From an uncultured Rhodobacterales bacterium (lineage in GTDB: Bacteria > Pseudomonadota > Alphaproteobacteria > Rhodobacterales > Rhodobacteraceae), in the NCBI GenBank assembly GCA_937901055.1, contig CALCGO010000562.1:1-7856 (forward strand): DNA of 7,856 nucleotides, given 5' to 3'. Below are positions 1-6,568 of the stretch, one piece after another (positions within the stretch are counted from its first letter, which is position 1; the number at the start of each line of letters is the position of its first letter). The notes under the pieces are model-generated. The model was given only the letters and a program-made list of their open reading frames with translations, did no database searches and had not been told where the DNA came from. The position numbers and the translations under genes are program-made.

Positions 1-846
1 ACCTCCAGCGCGACCGAGGCTGCGGCTTTGGCACTGGCTGGTCAGGGGTATCTTTGCGCCGCGGTCGAACATGATTGCGTGACCGCATGGGCATCAGAGG
101 CGCTACATGCGGACAAGAATGGTTATGTGCGCGCGGAAGACCCGAAGAACACGACGCTGCAACAGGTGAACAGCGAGACAGGCGTGATCCATTCACTGCC
201 TGAGGGTGTAGCGCTTTCTGATGTTGTGCAGGCATTTGGTAAAATACCTTATGCGTTTTCGTGGAGTGGCGCTGAACGCGCGATGATTTCGGGTCACAAA
301 TTCGGAGCCCCGAAGGGTGTCGGCGCATTAATCATCCGTAAAGGAATCGAAGTCGACGCCCGCCTTAAAGGTGGCGGTCAGGAAATGGGTCGCCGTTCGG
401 GTACTGAAAACGTTATCGGTATTGCGGGCATGGGGGCAGCAGCGGCCGCCGCAGCGCGCGATGTTGACGAAGGCCGCTGGGACGCTGTTGCCGATATGCG
501 CGACTGGCTTGAAGGGTATCTGGCTGACACCGCCGACGATTTACAAATTTTTGCGCGGGACGTTGATCGTCTGCCCAACACTTCCTATTTAGCTGTAAGC
601 GGCTGGAAGGGGGAAACGCAGGTCATGCAAATGGATTTAGCCGGCTTCGCGGTATCTGCGGGCTCGGCCTGCTCCAGCGGCAAGGTCGTTGGCAGCAAAG
701 TCCTCAAAGCGATGGGCTACGACGACGACACCGCCAGCAGTGCGATACGCATCTCAATGGGGTTAGGCACAAGGCGCAGCGATGTAGAACGCTTCGCCGA
801 CACATGGATTGAACACTACCGCCGTTACAAACAACGCGCGGCTTGA
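1..846 (+). CDS. iscS: Cysteine desulfurase, group I (IscS/NifS-like), 5'-truncated
   Basis: PLP enzyme that takes sulfur from cysteine as an enzyme-bound persulfide for Fe-S cluster assembly in the cytoplasm. The reading frame is open from base 1, so the start codon lies upstream; 281 codons are visible, opening with a TSSATEA motif that matches the family's TSGATEA. Visible active-site features, in fragment numbering: His24 in VEHD, Asn57 in VNSETG, Asp74 and Gln77 in SDVVQ, PLP lysine Lys100 in SGHKFGAPKG, the GGGQEMGRRSGTEN stretch, catalytic Cys224 in SAGSACSSGK, and Arg250. The set looks complete, so the enzyme is probably active. His24 and Lys100 are only 76 residues apart, against about 102 in E. 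coli IscS, a compact form I associate with Rhodobacterales. It ends 16 bases before sufB, evidently in the same operon. The symbol is loose: it could equally be called nifS-like. Confidence 0.93.
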   Translation, partial: TSSATEAAALALAGQGYLCAAVEHDCVTAWASEALHADKNGYVRAEDPKNTTLQQVNSETGVIHSLPEGVALSDVVQAFGKIPYAFSWSGAERAMISGHKFGAPKGVGALIIRKGIEVDARLKGGGQEMGRRSGTENVIGIAGMGAAAAAAARDVDEGRWDAVADMRDWLEGYLADTADDLQIFARDVDRLPNTSYLAVSGWKGETQVMQMDLAGFAVSAGSACSSGKVVGSKVLKAMGYDDDTASSAIRISMGLGTRRSDVERFADTWIEHYRRYKQRAA

Positions 847-848
847 AT

Positions 849-854
849 AAGGGG
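849..854 (+). promoter_or_regulatory. Ribosome binding site of sufB
   Basis: AAGGGG lies 8 bases before the ATG at 863, inside the 16-base gap after the desulfurase stop codon. It supports the 863 start and leaves no room for a conventional promoter in that gap. Confidence 0.7.
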
Positions 855-862
855 AAAGCCAA

Positions 863-2371
863 ATGGCTGCTTTAGAAGATGTAGTTAAGGAAGGTGTTGA
901 CGCCGAAACCGTTGAAGCGGTTCAGGGCGTTGCGGAAAAGTATAAGTACGGTTTCGAGACTGAAATCGAAACCGAATACGCGCCGCTTGGCCTAAACGAA
1001 GACATCGTGCGCCTGATTTCCGGAAAAAACGACGAACCCGAATGGCTTTTGGAATGGCGTCTTGATGCATACCGCCGTTGGATCAAACTGGAAGAGCCGG
1101 ATTGGGCGATGGTTGACTACCCCAAGATTGATTTTCAGGACATATATTACTACGCCAAACCGGCAAGCATGAACGAAAAGCCAAAGTCGCTGGACGAGGT
1201 GGACCCGAAACTACTGGAAACATATGCCAAGCTGGGCATTCCGTTGAAGGAACAGGCTTTGCTGGCTGGCGTTGAGATGCCTGAAGGCGAACGCAAGGTT
1301 GCGGTGGATGCGGTGTTTGACTCGGTTTCCGTTGGCACAACCTTCAAGGAAGAACTTGGCAAAGCCGGTGTAATCTTCTGTTCGTTCTCCGAAGCTGTGA
1401 AGGATCATCCTGAACTGGTTCGCAAGTATTTGGGAACTGTGGTTCCCGCGACCGACAACTATTATGCCACGCTAAATAGCGCGGTGTTCTCCGACGGCTC
1501 GTTTGTGTTCATCCCCGAAGGCGTCAAATGCCCGATGGAACTTTCGACGTATTTTCGTATTAATGCGGAAAACACAGGCCAGTTTGAACGCACGCTGATT
1601 ATCGCGGAAAAAGGCTCCAAGGTTTCGTATCTGGAAGGCTGTACGGCCCCACAACGCGACACGAACCAATTGCACGCCGCTGTGGTAGAGATTGTCGTTC
1701 AGGAAGACGCGGACGTTAAGTATTCGACGGTACAGAACTGGTATCCGGGCGATGAAAACGGTGTCGGCGGCATTTACAACTTCGTAACCAAACGTGCTGA
1801 TTGTCGCGGTGATCGTGCGAAGGTTATGTGGACACAGGTGGAAACGGGTTCTGCCGTAACATGGAAATACCCCTCCTGCATCCTGCGCGGCGATGACAGC
1901 CAAGGCGAGTTCTACTCCATCGCTATCGCCAATAATTACCAACAGGCCGATACAGGCACGAAGATGATTCACCTAGGTAAAAACACCAAGTCGCGGATCG
2001 TTTCGAAGGGCATCTCGGCAGGTAAAGCGCAGAACACCTATCGCGGTCTTGTGACCATGCACCCGAAAGCAAAGAACTCGCGTAACTACACGCAGTGCGA
2101 CAGCCTTCTTATCGGTAACAAATGCGGTGCGCACACTGTTCCCTATATCGAAGTGAAAAACAATTCTTCGCGTGTTGAGCACGAAGCGACGACATCCAAA
2201 GTAGACGACGAACAACTGTTCTATTGCCTGCAACGCGGCGTAGGCGAAGAAGAGGCCGTGGCCCTGATCGTGAACGGCTTTGTTAAGGAAGTGTTGCAGT
2301 CCTTGCCGATGGAATTCGCGATGGAAGCACAAAAACTAGTGGCGATCTCGCTTGAGGGATCGGTGGGCTAA
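863..2371 (+). CDS. sufB: Fe-S cluster assembly scaffold protein SufB
   Basis: Core scaffold subunit of the cytoplasmic SufBC2D complex; it receives persulfide sulfur and iron and holds the nascent cluster. The protein is 502 residues (E. coli SufB is 495) and collinear with the family to its end (AISLEGSVG). The C-terminal part carries TQCDSLLIG, CGAHTVPYIE and VEHEATTSK. Counting back from the C terminus against E. coli SufB as I remember it, Cys412 (codon 2096-2098) corresponds to the essential Cys405 and Glu441 (2183-2185) to Glu434. The right-handed beta-helix core is represented by stretches such as FIPEGVKCP and YLEGCTAP. The ATG at 863 has a good ribosome binding site, and the N terminus resembles alphaproteobacterial SufB. 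It follows the desulfurase by 16 bases and precedes sufC by 51 bases. No damage is seen. Confidence 0.98.
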   Translation: MAALEDVVKEGVDAETVEAVQGVAEKYKYGFETEIETEYAPLGLNEDIVRLISGKNDEPEWLLEWRLDAYRRWIKLEEPDWAMVDYPKIDFQDIYYYAKPASMNEKPKSLDEVDPKLLETYAKLGIPLKEQALLAGVEMPEGERKVAVDAVFDSVSVGTTFKEELGKAGVIFCSFSEAVKDHPELVRKYLGTVVPATDNYYATLNSAVFSDGSFVFIPEGVKCPMELSTYFRINAENTGQFERTLIIAEKGSKVSYLEGCTAPQRDTNQLHAAVVEIVVQEDADVKYSTVQNWYPGDENGVGGIYNFVTKRADCRGDRAKVMWTQVETGSAVTWKYPSCILRGDDSQGEFYSIAIANNYQQADTGTKMIHLGKNTKSRIVSKGISAGKAQNTYRGLVTMHPKAKNSRNYTQCDSLLIGNKCGAHTVPYIEVKNNSSRVEHEATTSKVDDEQLFYCLQRGVGEEEAVALIVNGFVKEVLQSLPMEFAMEAQKLVAISLEGSVG

Positions 2372-2410
2372 GGCTCGTCAATGAATTTAGACGGCCAAGC
2401 GCCGCATACT

Positions 2411-2416
2411 AAGGAC
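2411..2416 (+). promoter_or_regulatory. Ribosome binding site that sets the sufC start
   Basis: AAGGAC lies 6 bases before the ATG at 2423. The earlier in-frame ATG at 2381 lacks a comparable purine-rich site and would add 14 residues not seen in SufC. This site therefore favours 2423 as the start. Confidence 0.65.
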
Positions 2417-2422
2417 AATGAA

Positions 2423-3178
2423 ATGCTAAATATCAAAAACCTGAAAGCCTCGCTTGAGGACGAAGATAAACAAATCCTTAAAGGTATCGATCTGGATATC
2501 GGTCCAGGCGAAGTGCACGCGATTATGGGGCCGAACGGGTCCGGCAAGTCGACGCTATCGTATGTGCTTTCGGGCAAGGGCGGGTATGTCGTTGATGAAG
2601 GCGCGGCTGCGCTTGACGGAGTTGATCTGCTGGATATGGAGCCAGAAGAACGCGCTGCTGCTGGTCTATTTCTTGCGTTCCAGTATCCTGTTGAAATACC
2701 CGGCGTTGGCAACATGACATTCCTGCGCACAGCCGTAAATTCCCAGCGCAAAATGCGCGGCGAAGAAGAATTGAACGCAGCTGAGTTCCTAAAGCTGGTT
2801 CGCGCCAAAGCAAAAGACCTGAAAATTGATGCGGATATGCTTAAACGTCCGGTTAACGTCGGCTTTTCTGGTGGCGAAAAGAAGCGTAACGAGATTTTGC
2901 AAATGGCGATGCTTTCACCAAAGATGTGTATCCTTGATGAAACGGACTCGGGTCTGGACGTCGATGCAATGAAGCTGGTGTCCGAAGGCGTGAACGCGAT
3001 GCGTGACGGCAAGCGGTCTTTCCTTGTGATTACGCACTACCAACGCCTTTTGGATCACATCAAACCAGACGTTGTGCACATCATGGCTGCCGGTAAAATC
3101 ATCAAAAGCGGTGGGCCGGAACTGGCACTTGAAGTTGAAAACAACGGCTATGCTGATTTGTTGGCCGAGGTGGCGTAA
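2423..3178 (+). CDS. sufC: Fe-S cluster assembly ATPase SufC
   Basis: ABC-type ATPase that is the motor of the SufBCD scaffold; it is soluble, not a transporter. With the start at 2423 it is 251 residues, the usual size, beginning MLNIKNLKAS. Motifs in order: Walker A GPNGSGKST with Lys42, a Q-loop in AFQYPVEIPGV, signature FSGGEKKR at 148-155 (the SufC-type signature), Walker B and catalytic glutamate in LDETDSGLD (Glu173), and the H-loop His205 in ITHYQRLL. The frame is open back to an ATG at 2381, but that extension has a weaker ribosome site and falls outside the family length. The stop overlaps the sufD start by one base (TAATG), which implies translational coupling. No anomaly was seen. 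Confidence 0.98.
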   Translation: MLNIKNLKASLEDEDKQILKGIDLDIGPGEVHAIMGPNGSGKSTLSYVLSGKGGYVVDEGAAALDGVDLLDMEPEERAAAGLFLAFQYPVEIPGVGNMTFLRTAVNSQRKMRGEEELNAAEFLKLVRAKAKDLKIDADMLKRPVNVGFSGGEKKRNEILQMAMLSPKMCILDETDSGLDVDAMKLVSEGVNAMRDGKRSFLVITHYQRLLDHIKPDVVHIMAAGKIIKSGGPELALEVENNGYADLLAEVA

Positions 3179-4464
3179 TGGCGCTTGCTGCAAATAAAGT
3201 GGACGCAACGGAGACGCTGATTAGCGCTTACCCATCGCCTGCGGATGAGGGTGTTTGGGCAAAGCAAGCTCGGATACGAGCCGAAGCAACGCTAAGAGAC
3301 AGCGGGGCGCCGGTCCGGCGTGACGAGTATTGGAAATTCACCAATCCGGCGCGGCTTTTAGAACCTGCGAAAGCTGCGGCGATCCTCGAGACAGACGAAG
3401 CGCCAATGTTTGACGGCGTCGAAAAGCTGCTGGTGGTGTTCGTGGACGGTGTTCTTCGGGCCGACTTGTCGGATGATCTGACGATGGAGGGCGTCGAGAT
3501 TGAAACGCTGGCTTCCGCCATGTCCAAAGACATCCACTGGGCGGGCGATATATATGGTGTGCTGGAAGCTAACGGCCAGAACCCTGTGCCTCGACCAATG
3601 GCGGCGCTGAATACTGCGGCGGCGAGCGAGGGGCTGGTTATTCGGGTGACCGGAAAAGCAACCAAACCGATTGCGCTGCGCTATGTGCGTTCCGGTTCCG
3701 ATGCTGACGTTATGGTCCACAATGTTATCAAACTGGAAGCAGGTGCAGACCTGACGTTGCTGGAAAATGGTCCGGCAGCGGCGCGGTTTAACAGTAGCCT
3801 TGAAGTAGACATTGCCGATGGCGCGGCCCTTCATCATGTGCGCGCGCAAGGGCGGGATCATGAACGTTTGGGCGTCACACATATGTTTGCGCGCCTAGGT
3901 AAAGAAAGTCGTTTCAAAAGCTTCACATTGACCGTTAACGGCGCGTTAACCCGCAACGAGGCTGTGATTGAATTCACGGGTGACGACGCCTTCGCAACCG
4001 TATCAGGTGCAAGTGCCGGTGACGGGGCGTATCATCATGATGACACCGTGTTCATTACCCACGACGCATTGAACTGCGAAAGCCGTCAGGTTTTCAAAAA
4101 GGTTTTGCGAAATGGTGCCACCGGCGTGTTTCAAGGTAAAATCCTTGTGCATGCGCATGCCCAGAAAACAGATGGCTACCAGATCGCGCAGGGTTTGTTG
4201 TTGGACGACGACTGTACGTTCCTCGCGAAACCCGAGCTGGAGATCTACGCCGATGACGTTATCTGCTCGCACGGTTCCACCTGCGGGGCCGTTGATGAAA
4301 CGGCGCTATTCTATCTGACCTCTCGAGGCGTTCCCAAGGATCAAGCCCAAGATATGTTGGTTTTGGCATTCATGGATGAGAGCATTCAGGAAATCGAAGA
4401 TGAAGTCTTGGCCGACGTCATCCGCGAACGCCTTGGTGGCTGGATGGAACGGCACAGAGGGTAA
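3178..4464 (+). CDS. sufD: Fe-S cluster assembly protein SufD
   Basis: Partner of SufB in the SufBC2D scaffold, needed for iron acquisition and cluster formation. The 428 residues compare with 423 in E. coli. The N-terminal region has the SufD signature RDEYWKFTNP (about 44-53). The C-terminal beta-helix and SufC-binding part has GKILVHAHAQKTDG, LEIYADDVICSHGST and FYLTSRGVPK. Counting 63 residues back from the C terminus, His365 (codon 4270-4272) matches E. coli His360, which lies at the SufB-SufD interface facing SufB Cys405. The ATG overlaps the sufC stop by one base, and GAGG at 3167-3170 is the likely ribosome site, 7 bases away. One base separates its stop from the next gene. Less conserved than SufB and SufC, as usual for the family. 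Confidence 0.97.
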   Translation: MALAANKVDATETLISAYPSPADEGVWAKQARIRAEATLRDSGAPVRRDEYWKFTNPARLLEPAKAAAILETDEAPMFDGVEKLLVVFVDGVLRADLSDDLTMEGVEIETLASAMSKDIHWAGDIYGVLEANGQNPVPRPMAALNTAAASEGLVIRVTGKATKPIALRYVRSGSDADVMVHNVIKLEAGADLTLLENGPAAARFNSSLEVDIADGAALHHVRAQGRDHERLGVTHMFARLGKESRFKSFTLTVNGALTRNEAVIEFTGDDAFATVSGASAGDGAYHHDDTVFITHDALNCESRQVFKKVLRNGATGVFQGKILVHAHAQKTDGYQIAQGLLLDDDCTFLAKPELEIYADDVICSHGSTCGAVDETALFYLTSRGVPKDQAQDMLVLAFMDESIQEIEDEVLADVIRERLGGWMERHRG

Positions 4465-4465
4465 A

Positions 4466-5068
4466 ATGAGCTTTCTGGGCAGCGGGTTTCTACCCGAAAT
4501 CATTACCGCATATGGAGGTCTTCGGGCCTCCATGCGCAAACAGCTCGATAAAAATCCGGGTGAGGAAGGGCTGTTGGCACTGCTTGTCTTCGGCTGCTTC
4601 GTAGTTTTTCTCAGCTTCCTGCCTCGCTTATTCGCTACAGACCTGTCGCAACGACCAGACCAAAGCATCGCTGCGGGCATAATCATGTGGTTCTTCGTGG
4701 TGATGTTCTTTTTACCACTTCTGATGTACGGAATCGCCTGGGCGTCTCACTTCGTTGCCAAGGCTTTTGGGGCGACAAGCAGCAATAAAAACGCCCGCCA
4801 TGCTTTGTTTTGGGGCCTTGCGGTTCTTAGCCCGGTTCTGATCGCCAAAGCGATGCTGTCTAGTGTTTTTATCCAGATTGGTGGTGATTTGGGGCACAAT
4901 TTTCTGAGTGCCCTCAACATCATTTTAGCCCTCGCGATACTGCGAATTTGGGGCGCAATGTTGGCTGAAGCCAAAGAATTTCATAGCGAATGGCGGGTTT
5001 CTGGCATGATTTTCGTTGTTTTTGCAGGCATTTTGCTAATTATACGACTTGGGGCACAAACGCCCTAG
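4466..5068 (+). CDS. Yip1-like five-helix membrane protein (P1)
   Basis: Function unknown. It is a 200-residue inner-membrane protein with about five hydrophobic segments (roughly 35-54, 70-92, 112-132, 144-165, 178-195) after an N-terminal amphipathic stretch. It resembles the Yip1-type proteins that, from memory, sit between sufD and sufS in many Rhodobacterales. It has a single cysteine (Cys44, inside a helix), so it is unlikely to ligate an Fe-S cluster. Tyr88, Phe101-Gly102, Arg111, Trp116-Gly117 and Pro123 are spaced exactly as in the next two genes, which argues for common ancestry. The ATG at 4466 has AGAGGG four bases upstream and starts one base after the sufD stop. An open frame upstream of 4466 lies inside sufD and is not needed. 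Co-transcription with sufD is near certain; the Yip1 assignment is by recognition only. Confidence 0.88.
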   Translation: MSFLGSGFLPEIITAYGGLRASMRKQLDKNPGEEGLLALLVFGCFVVFLSFLPRLFATDLSQRPDQSIAAGIIMWFFVVMFFLPLLMYGIAWASHFVAKAFGATSSNKNARHALFWGLAVLSPVLIAKAMLSSVFIQIGGDLGHNFLSALNIILALAILRIWGAMLAEAKEFHSEWRVSGMIFVVFAGILLIIRLGAQTP

Positions 5069-5117
5069 TGCTGCCCTAATTCCGTCAAACTTGTAATCCA
5101 TGTTGGTCCCAACTTAG

Positions 5118-5125
5118 AAAGAGGA
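5118..5125 (+). promoter_or_regulatory. Ribosome binding site of P2
   Basis: AAAGAGGA ends 7 bases before the ATG at 5133. It is a strong site, supporting the long N terminus of the protein rather than the internal Met31. Confidence 0.65.
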
Positions 5126-5132
5126 CGAGATC

Positions 5133-5774
5133 ATGGTTAGCATCAACATATCAGACATTCGCAACGGAACAGAAAGCCTTCGCCCAAGCGTTACAGTGCG
5201 CCTTGCACGGTCGTTCTTCGATATGCGCGCCACAACTGAAGAGTTGATAAGCGAACGTCCATCTGAAGCCCGCCTTCTTATGCTGGTCCTTTTGTCCGAC
5301 ATGATCTTCACCTTATCTTGGGCCCTTAAAACCCTGATCGCCCCGACACAGGCTGCTACGACCTCTATGGGGTCCGACGTTGTTCTTTGGTTAATGGTTG
5401 CGCTGATGCTGCGCACCACAGCGATCTACTCGCTCGCACTGGTTGTTGGCGTTGTTGTTAAACTCTTCGGTGGCAAAGCGACGCTGCATGAAACACGCGT
5501 CGGCGTTATCTGGGGCGTATTTGTCGCCGCACCGATTGGCCTGATCATCTCCGAGTTCGCGGTTGTCATCAACCAGTTCGACGGAAGCCTTGCGTTCCTT
5601 CAGAATCAAGGTGTCCAGATGACTCCTTACTGGCTTGGTATGGTTCCATTCGTATGGTTCGTGTCCAAAGGCGCTGCGGCAGCCAACCGGATTGACAACG
5701 CGGCTCCTATTTTCGGCACCATCGCTGCTCTGGCAGTCATCCTAATAGCCGGCGTACGTTACATGGCGATGTAA
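5133..5774 (+). CDS. Yip1-like membrane protein (P2), paralog of the following gene
   Basis: Function unknown. The 213 residues form a soluble, charged N terminus of about 40 residues followed by five hydrophobic segments (about 47-67, 82-110, 123-146, 164-184, 190-209). The junction carries the motif ERPSEARLL (41-49), identical in the next gene. Charged residues fall within or at the edge of helices and are shared with that paralog: Asp56, Lys66 and Arg94. It also has the Tyr99, Phe112-Gly113, Arg122, Trp127-Gly128, Pro134 pattern of P1. There is no cysteine at all, so it cannot hold a Fe-S cluster through thiolates. It lies 64 bases after P1 and is followed by a hairpin that may end transcription. 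It could be a structural membrane component or a transporter subunit; nothing in the sequence decides this. Confidence 0.87.
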   Translation: MVSINISDIRNGTESLRPSVTVRLARSFFDMRATTEELISERPSEARLLMLVLLSDMIFTLSWALKTLIAPTQAATTSMGSDVVLWLMVALMLRTTAIYSLALVVGVVVKLFGGKATLHETRVGVIWGVFVAAPIGLIISEFAVVINQFDGSLAFLQNQGVQMTPYWLGMVPFVWFVSKGAAAANRIDNAAPIFGTIAALAVILIAGVRYMAM

Positions 5775-5784
5775 GCTAACCAAA

Positions 5785-5813
5785 CGGGATCGAAGCGATT
5801 GGCTTTGATCCCG
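5785..5813 (+). terminator. Terminator-like hairpin between P2 and P3
   Basis: A 12-bp stem (5785-5796 with 5802-5813) closes on a 5-base loop, GATTG. All pairs are Watson-Crick except one G-U at 5792/5806, and the outer seven pairs CGGGATC/GATCCCG are perfect. It begins 11 bases after the P2 stop codon. The following tract is only AATTTCA, so the U-run is weak and readthrough is likely. On the other strand the hairpin is followed by TTTGG, equally weak. It may act as a partial terminator or an mRNA-stabilising 3' end rather than a full stop. Confidence 0.6.
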
Positions 5814-5884
5814 AATTTCACTGCAAATACTTTTTCTAAACCGTGTTTTTTGTAAGTAAGTACCGTTTTTCTTCAGGGTAATTA
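5814..5884 (+). other. AT-rich spacer upstream of P3, possible internal promoter region
   Basis: These 71 bases have about 30% GC by hand count, far below the surrounding genes. They contain runs of five and six T and a short GTAAGTAAGTA repeat at 5852-5862. I found no pair of -35 and -10 boxes with acceptable spacing: TCTAAA at 5835-5840 and TTGTAA at 5850-5855 are isolated partial matches. The composition and the preceding hairpin make a promoter plausible, but it is not demonstrated. Confidence 0.35.
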
Positions 5885-6568
5885 ATGGGGGCTATTATGA
5901 CTATTCACGCCGATACAGCGGACATAAGTTTCAAAGCCGGACACGGCATTTATCGTCAAAACGATACCAGCTTTTTTACGCGCATCGCCGACGCATGGAA
6001 AGACATGCCAGCATCGACACGACGCCTAATCGCAGAGCGCCCCTCCGAAGCCCGCTTGTTATTTTTCGTCCTTCTTTCCGACCTGATTTTCTTCCTGTCC
6101 TTTTCGGTAAAAACCGTCGTTAGCCCGACATCAATCGCCCAAAGCGCTTTACCTGACGATGTAGCATTGCTTCTGGTTGTCGCTTTGATGGTCCGGACAG
6201 GTTCGATTTACGCATTCTCATTAATTCTTGGCCTTATCCTTCGTGCTTTCGGCGGCACCGGGACTTTGAAGGACACCCGTGCTGGTGTGTTCTGGGGTTC
6301 TTTCGTGTCGGCCCCGTTTGAAGTTATGGCGGCAGTACTGGCGGTCAGCATGTCCTCGATGGAAGGTGTGATGCCGTTTCTATCTGGCGAGACACTCTCG
6401 TTGGCGCCATTGTGGCTCGGCTTGCTTCCATACATCTGGTTTGTCTCCGCCGGTGCAACGGCCGCCCACGGTTTCAAAAGATTTTACCCATTATTTGCCG
6501 CGCTTTCACTGCTATGTATTGTAGGTATGTTCTGGGCACTATATCTAAGGGCAAACGGAGTTATCTAA
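5885..6568 (+). CDS. Yip1-like membrane protein (P3), paralog of P2
   Basis: Function unknown. The 227 residues have an N-terminal soluble part of about 50 residues, then five hydrophobic segments (about 57-77, 92-120, 133-155, 173-194, 199-219). Residues 51-195 align with P2 41-185 without a gap, with about 70 of 145 identical by hand count, including ERPSEARLL, Asp66, Lys76, Arg104, FGG at 122-124 and FVS-G at 186-190. The N termini are unrelated in sequence. The only cysteine is Cys211, in the last helix. Two starts are possible. ATG 5885 follows AGGG by six bases. ATG 5897 follows GGGGG by five bases and would shorten the protein by four residues. I use the first but cannot decide. P3 abuts P4 with no spacer, so the two are translated from one message. 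Confidence 0.87.
   Translation: MGAIMTIHADTADISFKAGHGIYRQNDTSFFTRIADAWKDMPASTRRLIAERPSEARLLFFVLLSDLIFFLSFSVKTVVSPTSIAQSALPDDVALLLVVALMVRTGSIYAFSLILGLILRAFGGTGTLKDTRAGVFWGSFVSAPFEVMAAVLAVSMSSMEGVMPFLSGETLSLAPLWLGLLPYIWFVSAGATAAHGFKRFYPLFAALSLLCIVGMFWALYLRANGVI

Noticed and set aside
1472..1972. Minus-strand open frame of 166 codons within sufB
   Set aside because: It is antisense to the conserved SufB core, with low-complexity composition and no recognisable motif.
2381..2422. In-frame ATG at 2381 that would extend SufC by 14 residues
   Set aside because: The extension does not resemble SufC N termini, it lacks a good ribosome site, and AAGGAC sits 6 bases before the ATG at 2423, which gives the usual 251-residue length.
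2368..3012. Long open frame of 214 codons on the minus strand over sufC
   Set aside because: It lies wholly antisense to a well-conserved sufC, is rich in Ser/Arg/Pro as expected of a reverse-frame artefact, and matches no family I recognise.
5049..5068. Small hairpin at the end of P1 (7-bp stem with two G-T pairs, 6-base loop)
   Set aside because: The stem is weak, lies within the coding end, and has no T-run after it, so it is not a credible terminator.
5102..5113. Perfect 5+5 inverted repeat with a 2-base spacer (GTTGG TC CCAAC) in the spacer before P2
   Set aside because: It is short enough to occur by chance, sits just before the ribosome site, and matches no operator I can name. Conservation in relatives would change this view.
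5091..5855. TTGTAA present in both spacers (5091-5096 and 5850-5855) as possible -35 boxes
   Set aside because: Neither has a -10-like hexamer at 16-18 bases, so no promoter can be supported.
5852..5862. GTAAGTAAGTA short tandem repeat
   Set aside because: Fewer than three full units in an AT-rich spacer; too short to call a repeat element or a binding site.
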